Source: Thiobacillus sp. 0-1251 (GTDB taxonomy: Bacteria; Pseudomonadota; Gammaproteobacteria; Burkholderiales; Thiobacillaceae). From it: 57,884 nucleotides of DNA. A program made the position numbers and the translations under genes. The notes beneath the pieces were generated by a model. It had not been told where the DNA came from. It saw nothing but the letters and a program-made list of their open reading frames with translations, and did not search any database. Shown here in pieces: positions 1-9,862 of this stretch (positions are counted from its first letter, which is position 1; every line of letters begins with the position of its first letter). Where the stretch lies: contig MKWL01000005.1 of assembly GCA_001899305.1 (NCBI GenBank), positions 101,639 to 159,522 on the forward strand, in the 5' to 3' direction.

Positions 1-1164
1 CAGCGCAGGCGCACCGAGAAATCCTTCAGCGACTGGATGCCACTTTCTTCGGCGCGTTTGCACCAAGCCTGCAATTGGTCGAGCAATTGCTCCCGACTGG
101 CGGTGGAACGTCCCCAGATGGCGGCGAGTTCCTGGCGCATGCGATAGACCGTTTGCAGACGCTCGCTCTTGCCCAGCAGCGTGTCGAGCTCGGCCTTGTC
201 GGACGCGGCCAGCTCGGCCGGCTCCTTGTGCAGCCAGCGGCGGAAGCTGTCGAAGTTCCAGTTCTGCGGCAGGTTCGCGCCGGCCTTCAGCTTGGCAATC
301 TCGGCCTTGCTGTCCGCGCGCACGCTCTTCACGAAGCGCGTCATCACGTCGTAGCGATGGGTGATGACGGCCTGCAGCGTGTCGAGGTCGCACAGTGGCT
401 TGGCGGGCTGCCATTTCACCGTCGGCGCGACCTTGCGGATGGTGGCGAGACCCACATAGGACATCAGCTTGATATAGAGCCAGCCGATGTCGAACTCGTA
501 CCATTTGTTCGACAACCGCGCCGAGGTGCCGTAGGCGTGGTGGTTGTTGTGCAGTTCCTCGCCGCCGATCAGGATGCCCCACGGGACGATGTTGGTGCTG
601 GCATCCTCGCTGGCGAAGTTGCGGTAGCCCCAGTAGTGGCCGATGCCGTTGATGATGCCGGCGGCGGTGACCGGGATCCACGCCATCTGCACGGCCCAGA
701 TGGTCAGACCGAGGGGGCCGAACAGGGCGAGGTTGATCGCCATCATCGTCCAGATGCCCGCTGCCGAGTGACGGCTGTAGACATTACGCTCCATCCAGTC
801 GTCGGGCGTGCCGTGGCCGTATTTTTCCAGCGTTTCGGTCACTTTTGCCTCGGCGCGATACAACTCGGAGCCTTCCCAGAAGACCTTCTTGATGCCACGC
901 GTCTGCGGGCTGTGCGGGTCTTCGGGCGTTTCGCACTTGGCGTGGTGCTTGCGGTGGATGGCGACCCATTCCTTGGTGACCATGCCAGTGGTCATCCACA
1001 GCCAGAAACGGAAGAAATGGCTGATAACGGGGTGCAGATCGACGGCGCGGTGCGCCTGCGAACGGTGCAGAAAAATGGTGACAGCGGCGATGGTGATGTG
1101 CGTCAGGCCGAGCGCGACCAACACATATCCCCACCAGGGTAAATTCAACAAGCCTAATTGCATG
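1..1164 (-). CDS. desA: DesA-type acyl-lipid/acyl-CoA desaturase (3' end cut by window edge)
   Basis: A membrane di-iron desaturase that introduces a cis double bond into membrane acyl chains. The frame runs from ATG at 1164 to base 1 without a stop, giving 388 codons. The three histidine boxes are visible: HRSQAHR near residue 28, HRKHH near residue 68 and HNNHH near residue 205. Hydrophobic segments lie between them. The C-terminal 100 residues form a soluble helical tail with a WCKRAEESGIQSL stretch, which is normal for Pseudomonas DesA-like proteins of about 395 residues, so only a few residues are missing. The tail resembles part of ISL3 transposases, but I take this as a family trait and not an insertion. 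The exact substrate (phospholipid or acyl-CoA) cannot be told from sequence. Confidence 0.88.
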
Positions 1165-1224
1165 GTTCAGAGTTCCAAAAAAGGACAATAGCGTCCGGTA
1201 ATTTACGGATAAATCCCATAAAAA

Positions 1225-2514
1225 TCAAGGATTATTATCAATCGAAGACGGAGTCGCCATATGCACAACGCGTTGCGGAAAGGGAATCTCGATGCCGGCA
1301 GCCTTGAAACGTCGCCAGATTGCCCAGTTGATGTCCGAACGCAGATTGTTCTGTCCCTCGCTGGGGTCGCGGATCCATACAGCCAACTCCAGAAGAACGC
1401 CATTATCGGCAAACTCCTTCAAAAACACCCTGGGCGGGCTGTCCGGCTCATCATGCACCACCCGGACATGACTGTTCGCCGCTTCCAGCATCAAGGCTTC
1501 GGCCTGCTCCAGGTCCGTATCGTAGGACACCTGGACCGGCAATGCGATCCTCACGTTGGGCTTGGACAGCGAATGGTTGACAACCGTCTGGGTGATCAGC
1601 GTCTCGTTCGGCACGATGGTTTCGGTGCCGTCGAGCGCTCGCAGCAGCGTGTAGCGCGTATTGATCTGGCTGACCTGGCCATATTTGTTGTCGACCGTCA
1701 CCAGGTCGCCGATGCGCACTGAGCGGTCGAGCAGGATGATGAATCCGGAAATGTAGTTGCTGGCGACTTTCTGCAGGCCGAAGCCGATCCCCACCCCGAG
1801 CGCCCCACCGAACACCGACAACACCGTGAGATCGATCCCCACTGCCGGCAAGGCCACCAGCACGGCCAAAATCAACAGTACGGTGCGCGCAGCTTTGGAC
1901 AAGGCCATGCGTAGCGACAGGTTCATCTGCGTGATGCCCATCAGGCGGTTCTCGACCACGCGCGCCAGCGTCAGGGCAATGATGAGCGCCGCTATGATGA
2001 CCGCCGCAGCCTGGAACAGCAGCCACAGCGAGAAGCGATGGTCGCCCGACTGGAACGAGAGCGCCTCCATGGCTGCATGGATGCGCGGCAGCAGGCCGGT
2101 GATGTGCAGCGCAAACGCCCCCCAGATCAGCCAGGCGGCCGTGCGTTCCCACAGCTTGAGTGATGCGCGCGGCTTGAGCGCGTAACGCAACGCATAGACC
2201 ACCAGCCGCACACCCGCCAGCGCCAGCAATAGCGGCACAGCCAGGTTCAGCAGGTGCGTATGGGCCAGCCAGTGATGGGCCAGGTCGCGCCCGAGCAGCA
2301 ACGCCAGCAGCATGAAGAGCGGAAACCCCACCCTGCGCAAGCCGGCGTGCCAGACGGTATCGGTCTTCGCAAGAAAGGGGGCGATCAGGCGCATCGCACC
2401 CCAAGCCACGAGGGCGCACGCTGCCAACACGCCCATCTGCCACAATAGATCGACGTTTTTACTGTCGTCGATCAGGCGCGTCAGAAGGTTGTCAAAGGGG
2501 ATGGGGCGGTCCAA
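1225..2514 (-). CDS. MscS-family mechanosensitive ion channel
   Basis: A small-conductance mechanosensitive channel of the inner membrane that releases osmolytes on hypo-osmotic shock. Several hydrophobic helices are followed by the pore-lining and beta-domain signature (FGGALGVGIGFGLQKVASNY, then SGFIILLDRSVRIGDLV), and by a soluble C-terminal domain. I place the start at TTG 2514, 2 bases after the fadL stop, giving 429 residues. The open frame extends upstream into fadL, and ATG 2436 is an alternative that would shorten the N-terminus. It probably shares a transcript with the fadL-like gene upstream. The family call is firm; the start is uncertain. Confidence 0.85.
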   Translation of the reverse strand: MDRPIPFDNLLTRLIDDSKNVDLLWQMGVLAACALVAWGAMRLIAPFLAKTDTVWHAGLRRVGFPLFMLLALLLGRDLAHHWLAHTHLLNLAVPLLLALAGVRLVVYALRYALKPRASLKLWERTAAWLIWGAFALHITGLLPRIHAAMEALSFQSGDHRFSLWLLFQAAAVIIAALIIALTLARVVENRLMGITQMNLSLRMALSKAARTVLLILAVLVALPAVGIDLTVLSVFGGALGVGIGFGLQKVASNYISGFIILLDRSVRIGDLVTVDNKYGQVSQINTRYTLLRALDGTETIVPNETLITQTVVNHSLSKPNVRIALPVQVSYDTDLEQAEALMLEAANSHVRVVHDEPDSPPRVFLKEFADNGVLLELAVWIRDPSEGQNNLRSDINWAIWRRFKAAGIEIPFPQRVVHMATPSSIDNNP

Positions 2515-2516
2515 GG

Positions 2517-3746
2517 TCAGAAATTGTGCGTGAACTGCGCCGAAAGGATGTTGACGTAGTTGTCGTACTTCCCATTTAACGTGCCCGTCGCCGTCGTACT
2601 GTGGATGCTTGCCTGTTTGACGAACAGGTGGGCAAATCCGAAATCGACCATGTTCTTCTTGTCCAAGCGATATTGGCCACCCAGCGCAAGCCACGTGCGG
2701 CTCTCGTCAGGAATGCGTGGAGTACGGTAGGCGTCCGGAACCGGTGTTTCGTCATAGGCCACCCCCGCGCGCCAACTCCAGGCGGCATCCCTGTGCCACG
2801 TTGCGCCAATCGAGTAACGCCAGCTGTCGTGCCAGTTTTCCTGGGTTGCAGGTAGCGGGTAGGCAATTGACGTATACACAACAGCAAGGCGATCGAATGC
2901 ACTCCAGCCAGTCCACGTGACATCGGCCAGCAGATCCACCTTGGGCGAGAGCTTGTGAAAAACGCTCAGGGAAGCGCTAGCCGGCATGGTGACATCGGCA
3001 GTCACGTCACCGCTTGGCGGTAAGGGCAAAGTAACATTTGATGACAGCGTTCCTTTCAACTTGTAATCCACCTCGGAGCGATACGCCAGGCCGACACGCG
3101 TATCCTGGGTAGCCTGCCACAACGCACCCAGGTTATAACCCCAGCCATAGTCGTCCCCCTTGACCGTCATCAGGGAGCCTGGCGCGAGGGGCGAGATGTT
3201 GTTCGACAAGGTGGCTTCAACACGCTGGACGTCCAACCCCAGCCCCAGCGACAGTCGATCATTGAGTTTCCAGGCGATCGACGGGTTGACGTTGATCGTC
3301 TTGAGGTCGGACTTGAGGGCCTGGAAGCGGCCGACCCAGCCAGCGTCATAATCGGTCTTGAGGCCGAATGGCGCATTGATCCCTACACCTAGGCTGACAC
3401 TCGACGTGAGGGGAAGCGCGAAATACAGGTTCGGCACGAACGCCAACCCGCCGGCATCCCCGCCCTGCCCGCCGCCGACTGGCGCGCTGAACGTCCCCGA
3501 GAACTTGGCGGAGGGCTGGATCAGGTGGCCCGCGACGACCAATTGCGCATCCGGCAGCAGCGTCATTCCCGCCGGATTGAAAAATATCGTGCTGGCATCC
3601 TGCGCACTGGCGGCCTGGCCGGCATAGGCATTGCCCAGGCCGCTGGCGTTCTGTTCGACCAACGCAAAGCCGGCGGCTTGGCCCAGGTCGGCGAACCCGG
3701 CCAGTGCCAGGCCGAGCATCAATTGTTTACGAGGAAACGAAGGCAT
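2517..3746 (-). CDS. OMPP1/FadL/TodX-family outer membrane porin
   Basis: A 409-residue outer-membrane beta-barrel of the FadL family, which passes hydrophobic compounds such as long-chain fatty acids. It has a signal peptide ending near GQAAGFAL, then the family N-terminal hallmark (EQNASGLGNAYAGQAAS) and the NPAGM motif near residue 58. The protein ends in an aromatic residue (THNF), as expected for a barrel assembled by BAM. An acyl-CoA synthetase gene lies 29 bp upstream on the same strand, which suggests an uptake-and-activation pair. The true substrate is unknown; in a sulfur autotroph it may be a hydrophobic compound other than a fatty acid. Confidence 0.9.
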   Translation of the reverse strand: MPSFPRKQLMLGLALAGFADLGQAAGFALVEQNASGLGNAYAGQAASAQDASTIFFNPAGMTLLPDAQLVVAGHLIQPSAKFSGTFSAPVGGGQGGDAGGLAFVPNLYFALPLTSSVSLGVGINAPFGLKTDYDAGWVGRFQALKSDLKTINVNPSIAWKLNDRLSLGLGLDVQRVEATLSNNISPLAPGSLMTVKGDDYGWGYNLGALWQATQDTRVGLAYRSEVDYKLKGTLSSNVTLPLPPSGDVTADVTMPASASLSVFHKLSPKVDLLADVTWTGWSAFDRLAVVYTSIAYPLPATQENWHDSWRYSIGATWHRDAAWSWRAGVAYDETPVPDAYRTPRIPDESRTWLALGGQYRLDKKNMVDFGFAHLFVKQASIHSTTATGTLNGKYDNYVNILSAQFTHNF

Positions 3747-3775
3747 GAAGTATCTCCCTAATCGGTTTTATGTGG

Positions 3776-5590
3776 TCAGCGTGCGAAATCAGCATACATG
3801 GCCTCGACCGTCGCGCGGTAGCGGTCGAGTACCTGGTTGCGTTTGATCTTGAGGGTGGGCGTCAGGAGGCCGTCCTCCAGTGTCCATGGCTTGAGCTCGG
3901 GATGTAGCCGGCGGATCTGGGCATAGCCGGGAAAATGCTTGAGATGGTGCGCCACGCGGTGGGTCAGCGCCTTCATCACCTTGGGATCGCGCAAAGCCCC
4001 GGGATGGTTGGGATCGACGTTGAGATGCGCGGCAAACTCCTGCCAATGTTCCTCGTTGAGTACGGTCAGTGCGGCCAGATAAGGTTTGCCTTCGCCGACG
4101 ACCATCACCTGTTCGAACAGCGGGTCGAGCAGGATGGCGGATTCCATGTCGGTCGGCGGTACCTTCTCGCCGTTGTTGAGCACGATGATGTCCTTGATGC
4201 GCCCGGTGATGTGGTAATGGCCCCAGGCATCCATCGTGGCCTGGTCGCCGCTATGCAACCAGCCTTCGCTGTCGATCATGGCGCGGGTGGCTTCCTCATC
4301 CTGCCAGTAGCCGCGCATGACGCAGCGGCTGCGCGTGAGCAGTTCCTCGTTGTCGCCGATCTTCACCTCGATGCCCGGCAGAGGTTGGCCGATGCTGGAC
4401 GGGATGTTGGACTCTGGACGGTTGACACTGACGGTGGGGCTGACTTCCGTAAGGCCGTAACCTTGATAGAGCGGTACGCCCAAGCCGATGAACACTCTTG
4501 CAATCTCGGGGTTCAGGGGCGCGCCGCCGGAAACAGCGAACTTGATTCGCCCGCCAAACTTCTCCGCAATGGGTCGAGCAGCCCGTTTCTCCAGCACCGG
4601 CCACGTCAGCAGCATGGGGTGCCAGGAAGCCCGTTTCTGAGCTACTTCAAAACGCCGCCAACCCACCCTCACCGCCTGATTGAACACAGCCTGGGCAACT
4701 CTGCCTTTTTTTTCCAAAGCGTCCTGGATACGGGCATAGACGCGCTCGTAAATGCGTGGCACAGAAATCAGCACGGTAGGCCGAATGGTCTGCATGTCCT
4801 GCGCCAACAGGGTAATGGAGCGCGCGTAGGCGACTTCGGCACCGATCAGCATCGGCAGGTAATAGCCCTCGGTGCGCTCAAAGGTGTGGGACAGTGGCAG
4901 AAAGGAAAGAAAAACGTCCTGATTGTCAAAAGGTCCACACTGAATGGTGTACCAGACGTTCCACAGTATGTTTTCGTGGCTCAGCATCACGCCCTTGGGT
5001 CGCCCGGTCGTGCCCGAGGTGTAGACGATGCTGGCCAGAAGGTCGGGGGTGAGATGACGTTCCGGCACCGGCGTACCCGCAGCGGCAGCCAGCCAGTCGG
5101 CCGCCACCACGAAGCGCGTGCTCCAGTTCACGAGGCCGTCGTCCGGCGTAGTCAGGCTGACGATGTGTTGCAGGGTCGTCGTCGACCCGGCGATTTCGGC
5201 AAGTTTTTTGTGCTGGAACTTGCCTTCGACCAGCAGCAGTCTGGCACCGGAATGATTGAGAATATAGGCGGCGTTCTCCGGACGGTCGTCGAGATACAAG
5301 GGCACGGTGACTAGGCCGAGTCCCAGCGTCGCCTGATCGAAAATCACCCACTCGATGCAGTTTTTCAGCATGATCGCCACCCGGTCGCCGGGGACCAGTC
5401 CTTCCTTGACCAGCGCAGCCTGCCAGCGCGCCACCTCGGCCGCCACCTGCACCCAGGTGAAGCTCACCCAGGTATCGCGCACCTCGTCGAACTGGCGGTA
5501 GGCCACCTGATCTGGCGTTGCCGCGACGCGCGCACGGAACAGGCCGCACAAGGTGCCGAGCGTATCGGGATGGAAGGGCAAATCTGCCAT
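3776..5590 (-). CDS. Long-chain acyl-CoA synthetase (AMP-forming)
   Basis: A cytosolic or membrane-peripheral ligase that activates fatty acids via an acyl-AMP intermediate to acyl-CoA. It has 604 residues. The AMP-binding P-loop motif YTSGTTGRPKG lies at residues 190-200. Further motifs are GYGLTEVSPTVSVN, the GWLHSGDQATMD adenylation motif and a C-terminal NNGEKVPPT lysine region. Length and order match the FadD15-like group found in bacteria and actinobacteria more than classical E. coli FadD. It sits upstream of the FadL-like porin on the same strand with a 29 bp gap, so co-transcription is likely. Confidence 0.9.
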   Translation of the reverse strand: MADLPFHPDTLGTLCGLFRARVAATPDQVAYRQFDEVRDTWVSFTWVQVAAEVARWQAALVKEGLVPGDRVAIMLKNCIEWVIFDQATLGLGLVTVPLYLDDRPENAAYILNHSGARLLLVEGKFQHKKLAEIAGSTTTLQHIVSLTTPDDGLVNWSTRFVVAADWLAAAAGTPVPERHLTPDLLASIVYTSGTTGRPKGVMLSHENILWNVWYTIQCGPFDNQDVFLSFLPLSHTFERTEGYYLPMLIGAEVAYARSITLLAQDMQTIRPTVLISVPRIYERVYARIQDALEKKGRVAQAVFNQAVRVGWRRFEVAQKRASWHPMLLTWPVLEKRAARPIAEKFGGRIKFAVSGGAPLNPEIARVFIGLGVPLYQGYGLTEVSPTVSVNRPESNIPSSIGQPLPGIEVKIGDNEELLTRSRCVMRGYWQDEEATRAMIDSEGWLHSGDQATMDAWGHYHITGRIKDIIVLNNGEKVPPTDMESAILLDPLFEQVMVVGEGKPYLAALTVLNEEHWQEFAAHLNVDPNHPGALRDPKVMKALTHRVAHHLKHFPGYAQIRRLHPELKPWTLEDGLLTPTLKIKRNQVLDRYRATVEAMYADFAR

Positions 5591-5649
5591 GTCAGCTTAT
5601 TCGAACGGCCGGGGGAACGCCGCATTGATAACTGCAAAGCCCGGGTGGG

Positions 5650-6897
5650 TCAAGCCGTGGCCTTGGTCAGAACGGCAGCGAAGAAACCGTCCGTTCCGTG
5701 CACGGCGGGCGACAGCTTCAGCATGGCGCCCGTATCGAGGTCGATCTTGTTCTGCGCCAGCAGTTCATTGACTGGCAACAGGACAAATCCGCCGTCCGCC
5801 AGAAGCGTCTCGACGATGGCCTCGTTTTCCTCCGGCAACAGGCTGCATGTGGCATACACCAGCCGGCCGCCGGGTTTCAGCAGCTTCGCCGCTGCACGCA
5901 GGATGGCCATCTGTTTCCGGGTCAGTTCCGCCACGCTTTCGGGCGACTGGCGGAATTTCAGGTCGGGGTTGCGGCGCAAGGTACCCAGGCCGGAACACGG
6001 CGCGTCGACCAGTACACGATCAAGCTTGCCGGCGAGCCGCTTCACCCGGGTGTCGTTCTCCGACGCGATCAGTTGCGGCATCACGTTGGACAGGCCTGAA
6101 CGCGCCAGCCGCGGCTTCAGGTTGGCGAGCCGCTTTTCCGCCACGTCGAACGCATACAGGCGTCCGCTCGACGCCATCATCGCGCCGATGGCGAGCGTCT
6201 TGCCGCCGGCGCCGGCACAGAAATCGCACACCATTTCGCCGCGCCGCGCCCCCAGCAGCAGGGCCAGCAGCTGGCTGCCCTCGTCCTGCACTTCGAGGCT
6301 GCCGTCGAGAAACAGCGGATGGCGGTTGATCGCCGGATGGTCCTTGAAGCGGATGCCCCACGGCGAATACGGCGTCGCCTCAACCTTGAAGCCTGCCTCG
6401 CGCAGCTGCGCCAGCACGGTGTCGCGGCTCGCCTTGTGCGCGTTCACCCGCACGTCGAGCGGCGCCGGCTGCTGCAGGGCCCGGCCGAGCGCAAGGATGT
6501 CAGCGTCGCTCATCGACGCCTGCAGTTTCTCGATCACCCAGTCGGGCAGTTCCGCCGCCACAGCCAGCGGCAGGTCGTCCGTTTTGGCGTTACGGATGTG
6601 ATCGATCAACTCGGGCTTGGCGAATTTCTCCAGTGTCGCTCCGCTCATGCCGCGCACCTTGATCAGCCAGGCGATGATCAGCGTGCGCGGATTGGCCGCC
6701 GGCACCACCACCGACAGATAGCGATAGCGCCGCAATACGCCGAATACGGCTTCGGCCACGAATGCACGGTCGTGCGAGCCAAGCTTCTTATGCTCGCGGA
6801 AAAACGCCGACAGTACGGCATCGGCTGGGCGATTGAAGTCCAGCACCAGATCGAGCGCCTGGGTGGCAAGTTGCAACAACGGCGGGGTGAGTTCCAT
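5650..6897 (-). CDS. RsmB/NOP-family rRNA (cytosine-C5) methyltransferase
   Basis: A SAM-dependent RNA m5C methyltransferase, most like RsmB or RsmF, which act on 16S rRNA. I see the SAM-binding segment CDFCAGAGGKTLAIGA, the catalytic-cysteine motif DAPCSGLGTLRRNPD and the second-cysteine motif YATCSLLPEENE. An N-terminal RNA-binding/NusB-like helical part spans roughly residues 1-140. The start is set at ATG 6897 (MELTPPLL), giving 415 residues. A longer open frame to 7032 would run through the gene upstream and is unlikely. Position-specific substrate assignment is not possible from sequence alone. Confidence 0.87.
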   Translation of the reverse strand: MELTPPLLQLATQALDLVLDFNRPADAVLSAFFREHKKLGSHDRAFVAEAVFGVLRRYRYLSVVVPAANPRTLIIAWLIKVRGMSGATLEKFAKPELIDHIRNAKTDDLPLAVAAELPDWVIEKLQASMSDADILALGRALQQPAPLDVRVNAHKASRDTVLAQLREAGFKVEATPYSPWGIRFKDHPAINRHPLFLDGSLEVQDEGSQLLALLLGARRGEMVCDFCAGAGGKTLAIGAMMASSGRLYAFDVAEKRLANLKPRLARSGLSNVMPQLIASENDTRVKRLAGKLDRVLVDAPCSGLGTLRRNPDLKFRQSPESVAELTRKQMAILRAAAKLLKPGGRLVYATCSLLPEENEAIVETLLADGGFVLLPVNELLAQNKIDLDTGAMLKLSPAVHGTDGFFAAVLTKATA

Positions 6898-6946
6898 CAG
6901 GGGCGGCAGGCAGGTTGGCAGGCGGCAGGGGCATCCCCGCCGGGGT

Positions 6947-7249
6947 TTATTCGTCTTCGCCGAGCTCGGGATCCCAGCCCATTTCGCGTGCGCGTTCCGT
7001 GGCCATCTTGTAGAGGGCGGTGTGGCGCTCACGCAGATCGGGTGGCAGACGGCTCGGCAGGTTGCCGTATTTGTCCCATTCGGCCTCGATTTTTTCCGTC
7101 AAGGCCTGCATTTGTCCGAGCTGCCAGCCGGCGCAATCCTCGCTCTCGGGGATGAAGCCGAACAGCCAGCCATCGAGCACGACGCGCGCCAGCATGGTGA
7201 CGCCGTGCTTGTCATTGTAGAAACCGGCATAGGTCATTTTGGTATTCAT
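6947..7249 (-). CDS. Conserved hypothetical protein, 100 aa
   Basis: I do not recognise a named family. The protein is 100 residues, soluble, acidic and rich in Trp and Tyr, with no signal peptide or membrane helix. Its start ATG overlaps the TGA of the psiE-like gene upstream (ATGA at 7246-7249), which indicates translational coupling. The rRNA methyltransferase gene follows 49 bp later. Codon use and GC match the neighbours, so it is likely a real, conserved small gene. Confidence 0.7.
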   Translation of the reverse strand: MNTKMTYAGFYNDKHGVTMLARVVLDGWLFGFIPESEDCAGWQLGQMQALTEKIEAEWDKYGNLPSRLPPDLRERHTALYKMATERAREMGWDPELGEDE

Positions 7250-7674
7250 GGTTGCGAATCTCTGTCCTTTGGATGTTCGTCATACGGGAAACGGATATGA
7301 CCATAGCGGATCACCAGCACAGAAATGGCCAGTAGCAGCATCGCCGCCGTCACGCCCAGCATGCGCCATGCATCGAGACTTTTCATGTCCAGCACCAGAT
7401 AACGCGCCAACGCCACGATGGCGATATAGATGGGAAAGCGCACCGGCAACTGTCCGGACCGAAAGTACACCCCCACCATGGCAAGGACTTCCAGATACAG
7501 GAATAGCAGCAGCAGATCGCCCAGCGCCACCGTCCTGGCCGCAATCATGGCATTGACTTCGAACACGCCGGCGACCAGCGTGGCAAGCGTGATGACGATG
7601 AGGCCGATGGCCTCGAACACACCCAGCACGTTGAGTGCCAGTCGCGCGAATAACCGGTCTTTGGCGGGATTCAT
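7246..7674 (-). CDS. psiE: PsiE-family phosphate-starvation-inducible membrane protein
   Basis: A small inner-membrane protein of the PsiE family with four predicted hydrophobic helices, charged loops and a soluble tail. The segment DLLLLFLYLEVLAMVGVYF followed by RFPIYIAIVALAR is characteristic of the family. PsiE is named for induction under phosphate limitation in E. coli; its function remains unclear. I prefer ATG 7674 (MNPAKDRL), giving 142 residues, but an in-frame ATG at 7689 adds five. Its stop overlaps the start of the following small gene, suggesting a two-gene unit. Confidence 0.82.
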   Translation of the reverse strand: MNPAKDRLFARLALNVLGVFEAIGLIVITLATLVAGVFEVNAMIAARTVALGDLLLLFLYLEVLAMVGVYFRSGQLPVRFPIYIAIVALARYLVLDMKSLDAWRMLGVTAAMLLLAISVLVIRYGHIRFPYDEHPKDRDSQP

Positions 7675-7713
7675 GGGCGTTACGATCAAGTGACTGGCAA
7701 GGATACCTCAACC

Positions 7714-8769
7714 TCAATCCGGACGTGCATGTCCCAGCCATTCACGCCAGATCCCGACCGATACCGCAAGCAGCACAGGCCCCAGGAACAGCCCGATCAG
7801 ACCGAAGGCATGCAGGCCGCCCAGCACGCCCAGAAAGACCAGCAGGAAGGGGATCTGCGTCGGCCCGCTGATGACGAGCGGCCGGATCAGATTGTCGACC
7901 CAGCTCACTACCAGCGCACCCCACAGGAACAGGCCCAGCGCGGCACCGGTCTCGCCGTTCGCCAGGAGGGTCAGGGACAGCCCGATCCACACCACCGGGC
8001 CGACGAAGGGAATCAGCGACACCAGCGCGGTGATCACCCCCCACAGGGCGGGCGCGGCAAGTCCCACCACCCAGTAACCCAGCCCGGCAAGCGTGCCCTG
8101 TGCCAGTGCGGTCAGCACGATGCCGAACACCACGGCCCGCACGGTCACGCCGACCGCCTGGATGTAGCCGCGCGCCGCCTCGCCCAGCCAGCGCGTGGCC
8201 ACGCCGCGAAACTGCGCCAGCACGCTGACGCCGTGGCGATACAGAAAGAACAGCGCGAACACCGCGAGGCCGAATTTCGCCACATTGCGCCCGACGCCCC
8301 CCGCCAGCGATTTCAGCGCGACCGTATTCGTCAGGCCCAGCGCATCGAACTGCGCATGCACCCAGGCCGGATCGGCCTGGACACGCTGGTACTGCTCGGC
8401 CAGCCACGCGCCGCCCGGCCAGTTGCGCATCCCGGCGGGCAAAGGTGGAAGCCCATGAACGGCAAACTGCGTGAGCGTCGCCGAAGCCGCCACCACATCG
8501 GCCGCCACTGTGAACATCACCCACACCAGCGGCAGCAACAGGGTCGCCGTCACCCCCAGCGTCATCAACAGCGCGGCGAGATTGTCGCGTCCCGGCATTC
8601 GACGGCACACCCACTGATGGAGCGGCCAGGTCACGTACGCGAGGATCCCTGCCCAGGCCAGGGCCGCAAGAAAGGGCGACAGCACCCAGATGGTCAGCCC
8701 GAATATCGAGACCAGGAACGCAAATCCCACGATCCGTCGGGCCAGGGGGGAATCGGTATAAGTCGGCAT
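7714..8769 (-). CDS. AI-2E/PerM-family membrane transporter
   Basis: A 351-residue integral membrane protein of the AI-2E transporter (PerM/TqsA) superfamily. The N-terminal helices, a central soluble segment of about 100 residues and C-terminal helices with the family motifs LVSLIPFVGPVVWIG and VDNLIRPLVISG are visible. Members export small molecules or ions: TqsA affects autoinducer-2, and others act as Na+/H+ antiporters. The substrate here is unknown. It stands alone on the minus strand, with short non-coding gaps on either side. Confidence 0.88.
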   Translation of the reverse strand: MPTYTDSPLARRIVGFAFLVSIFGLTIWVLSPFLAALAWAGILAYVTWPLHQWVCRRMPGRDNLAALLMTLGVTATLLLPLVWVMFTVAADVVAASATLTQFAVHGLPPLPAGMRNWPGGAWLAEQYQRVQADPAWVHAQFDALGLTNTVALKSLAGGVGRNVAKFGLAVFALFFLYRHGVSVLAQFRGVATRWLGEAARGYIQAVGVTVRAVVFGIVLTALAQGTLAGLGYWVVGLAAPALWGVITALVSLIPFVGPVVWIGLSLTLLANGETGAALGLFLWGALVVSWVDNLIRPLVISGPTQIPFLLVFLGVLGGLHAFGLIGLFLGPVLLAVSVGIWREWLGHARPD

Positions 8770-8872
8770 GATTGCCCTTCAGCCATGATCCCTGCAAGGG
8801 TACTTCAGTTGTGCGCCGGCGCCGGAGTCCAACAACAGGCGGCGAAGCCTCTAGCGCGTTCGTCGCCCGGTT

Positions 8873-9841
8873 TCAGCCTGGAGTAGCCGGTTTTCGCGTC
8901 ACCCACAGGCTGGCAAACATGAAGCTGGCGATAATGAGGCCCACGATGCCGAGCGACAGGCCTACCGGGATTTTATAGACATCGACGATCAGCATCTTGG
9001 TTCCCACGAACACCAGCACCATGGCCAGACCATATTTGAGCAGATGAAAGCGGTCCGCCATGCCGGCCAGCATGAAATACATCGCACGCAATCCGAGGAT
9101 AGCGAAGATATTGGACGTGAACACGATGAAAGGATCGGTGGTGATCGCGAAGATCGCCGGGATCGAATCGACCGCGAAAATCACGTCCGACAGCTCGATC
9201 ATGACCAGCACCAGGAACAGCGGGGTGAACAGCCGTACGCCGTTTTCCCGCACCCAGAATTTCTCGCCGCGGTAATCCGGCGTCAGCCGCATGTGCCGCT
9301 TGATCCAGTTGAGCATCGGGTTCTTGCCGAGGTCCGGCTCGGCCTCGGCGAACATCAGCATCTTGATGCCGGTGACGACGAGGAAGGCACCGAACACATA
9401 GAGAATCCAGTGGAACTCCTGAACCAGCCAGGCGCCTGCCAGGATCATCACGGCGCGCATCGCGATCGCGCCGACCACACCGTAGATCAGCACGCGCCGC
9501 TGAAACTCCGCCGGCACGGCGAAGAAGCCGAAGATCATCAGGAAGACGAAGATGTTGTCGACCGCGAGCGATTTCTCGATCAGGTAGCCAGTCAGGAACT
9601 CCATCGCCTTGGCGTCGGCCACCTCGCTGCCGTGCACGCCCTTGAGATACCACCACAGGCCGAAGTTGAACAGCATCGCGAGCGAAACCCACACGACCGA
9701 CCACGCTGCAGCCTCTCTGAAGCCGACCTTATGCGCCTTGTTGCCGCCGACCAGGAACAGGTCGACGGCCAGCATCGCCAGCACAAAGCCGACGAAGGCT
9801 ACCCACATCCAGGGTTCGCCGATATGCAGGACAGCGTCCAT
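8873..9841 (-). CDS. TerC/Alx-family integral membrane protein (probable metal exporter)
   Basis: A TerC-family protein of 322 residues with about nine hydrophobic helices. The conserved acidic membrane motifs are present: EKSLAVDNIFVF near residue 90 and ELSDVIFAVDSIPAIFAIT near residue 218. Related Alx and MntP-like proteins export manganese or respond to alkaline pH, and others help load secreted metalloenzymes. It lies 21 bp downstream of htpX on the same strand, so the two are probably co-transcribed as a membrane-stress unit. No ykoY-type riboswitch fits in the short gap. Confidence 0.9.
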   Translation of the reverse strand: MDAVLHIGEPWMWVAFVGFVLAMLAVDLFLVGGNKAHKVGFREAAAWSVVWVSLAMLFNFGLWWYLKGVHGSEVADAKAMEFLTGYLIEKSLAVDNIFVFLMIFGFFAVPAEFQRRVLIYGVVGAIAMRAVMILAGAWLVQEFHWILYVFGAFLVVTGIKMLMFAEAEPDLGKNPMLNWIKRHMRLTPDYRGEKFWVRENGVRLFTPLFLVLVMIELSDVIFAVDSIPAIFAITTDPFIVFTSNIFAILGLRAMYFMLAGMADRFHLLKYGLAMVLVFVGTKMLIVDVYKIPVGLSLGIVGLIIASFMFASLWVTRKPATPG

Positions 9842-9862
9842 GTTTTTCCTCGGTCCGCCTGC

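Noticed and set aside
1-300. Transposase fragment fused to the desaturase
   Set aside because: The C-terminal helical tail is shared by intact DesA proteins in other genera, so it is a family feature.
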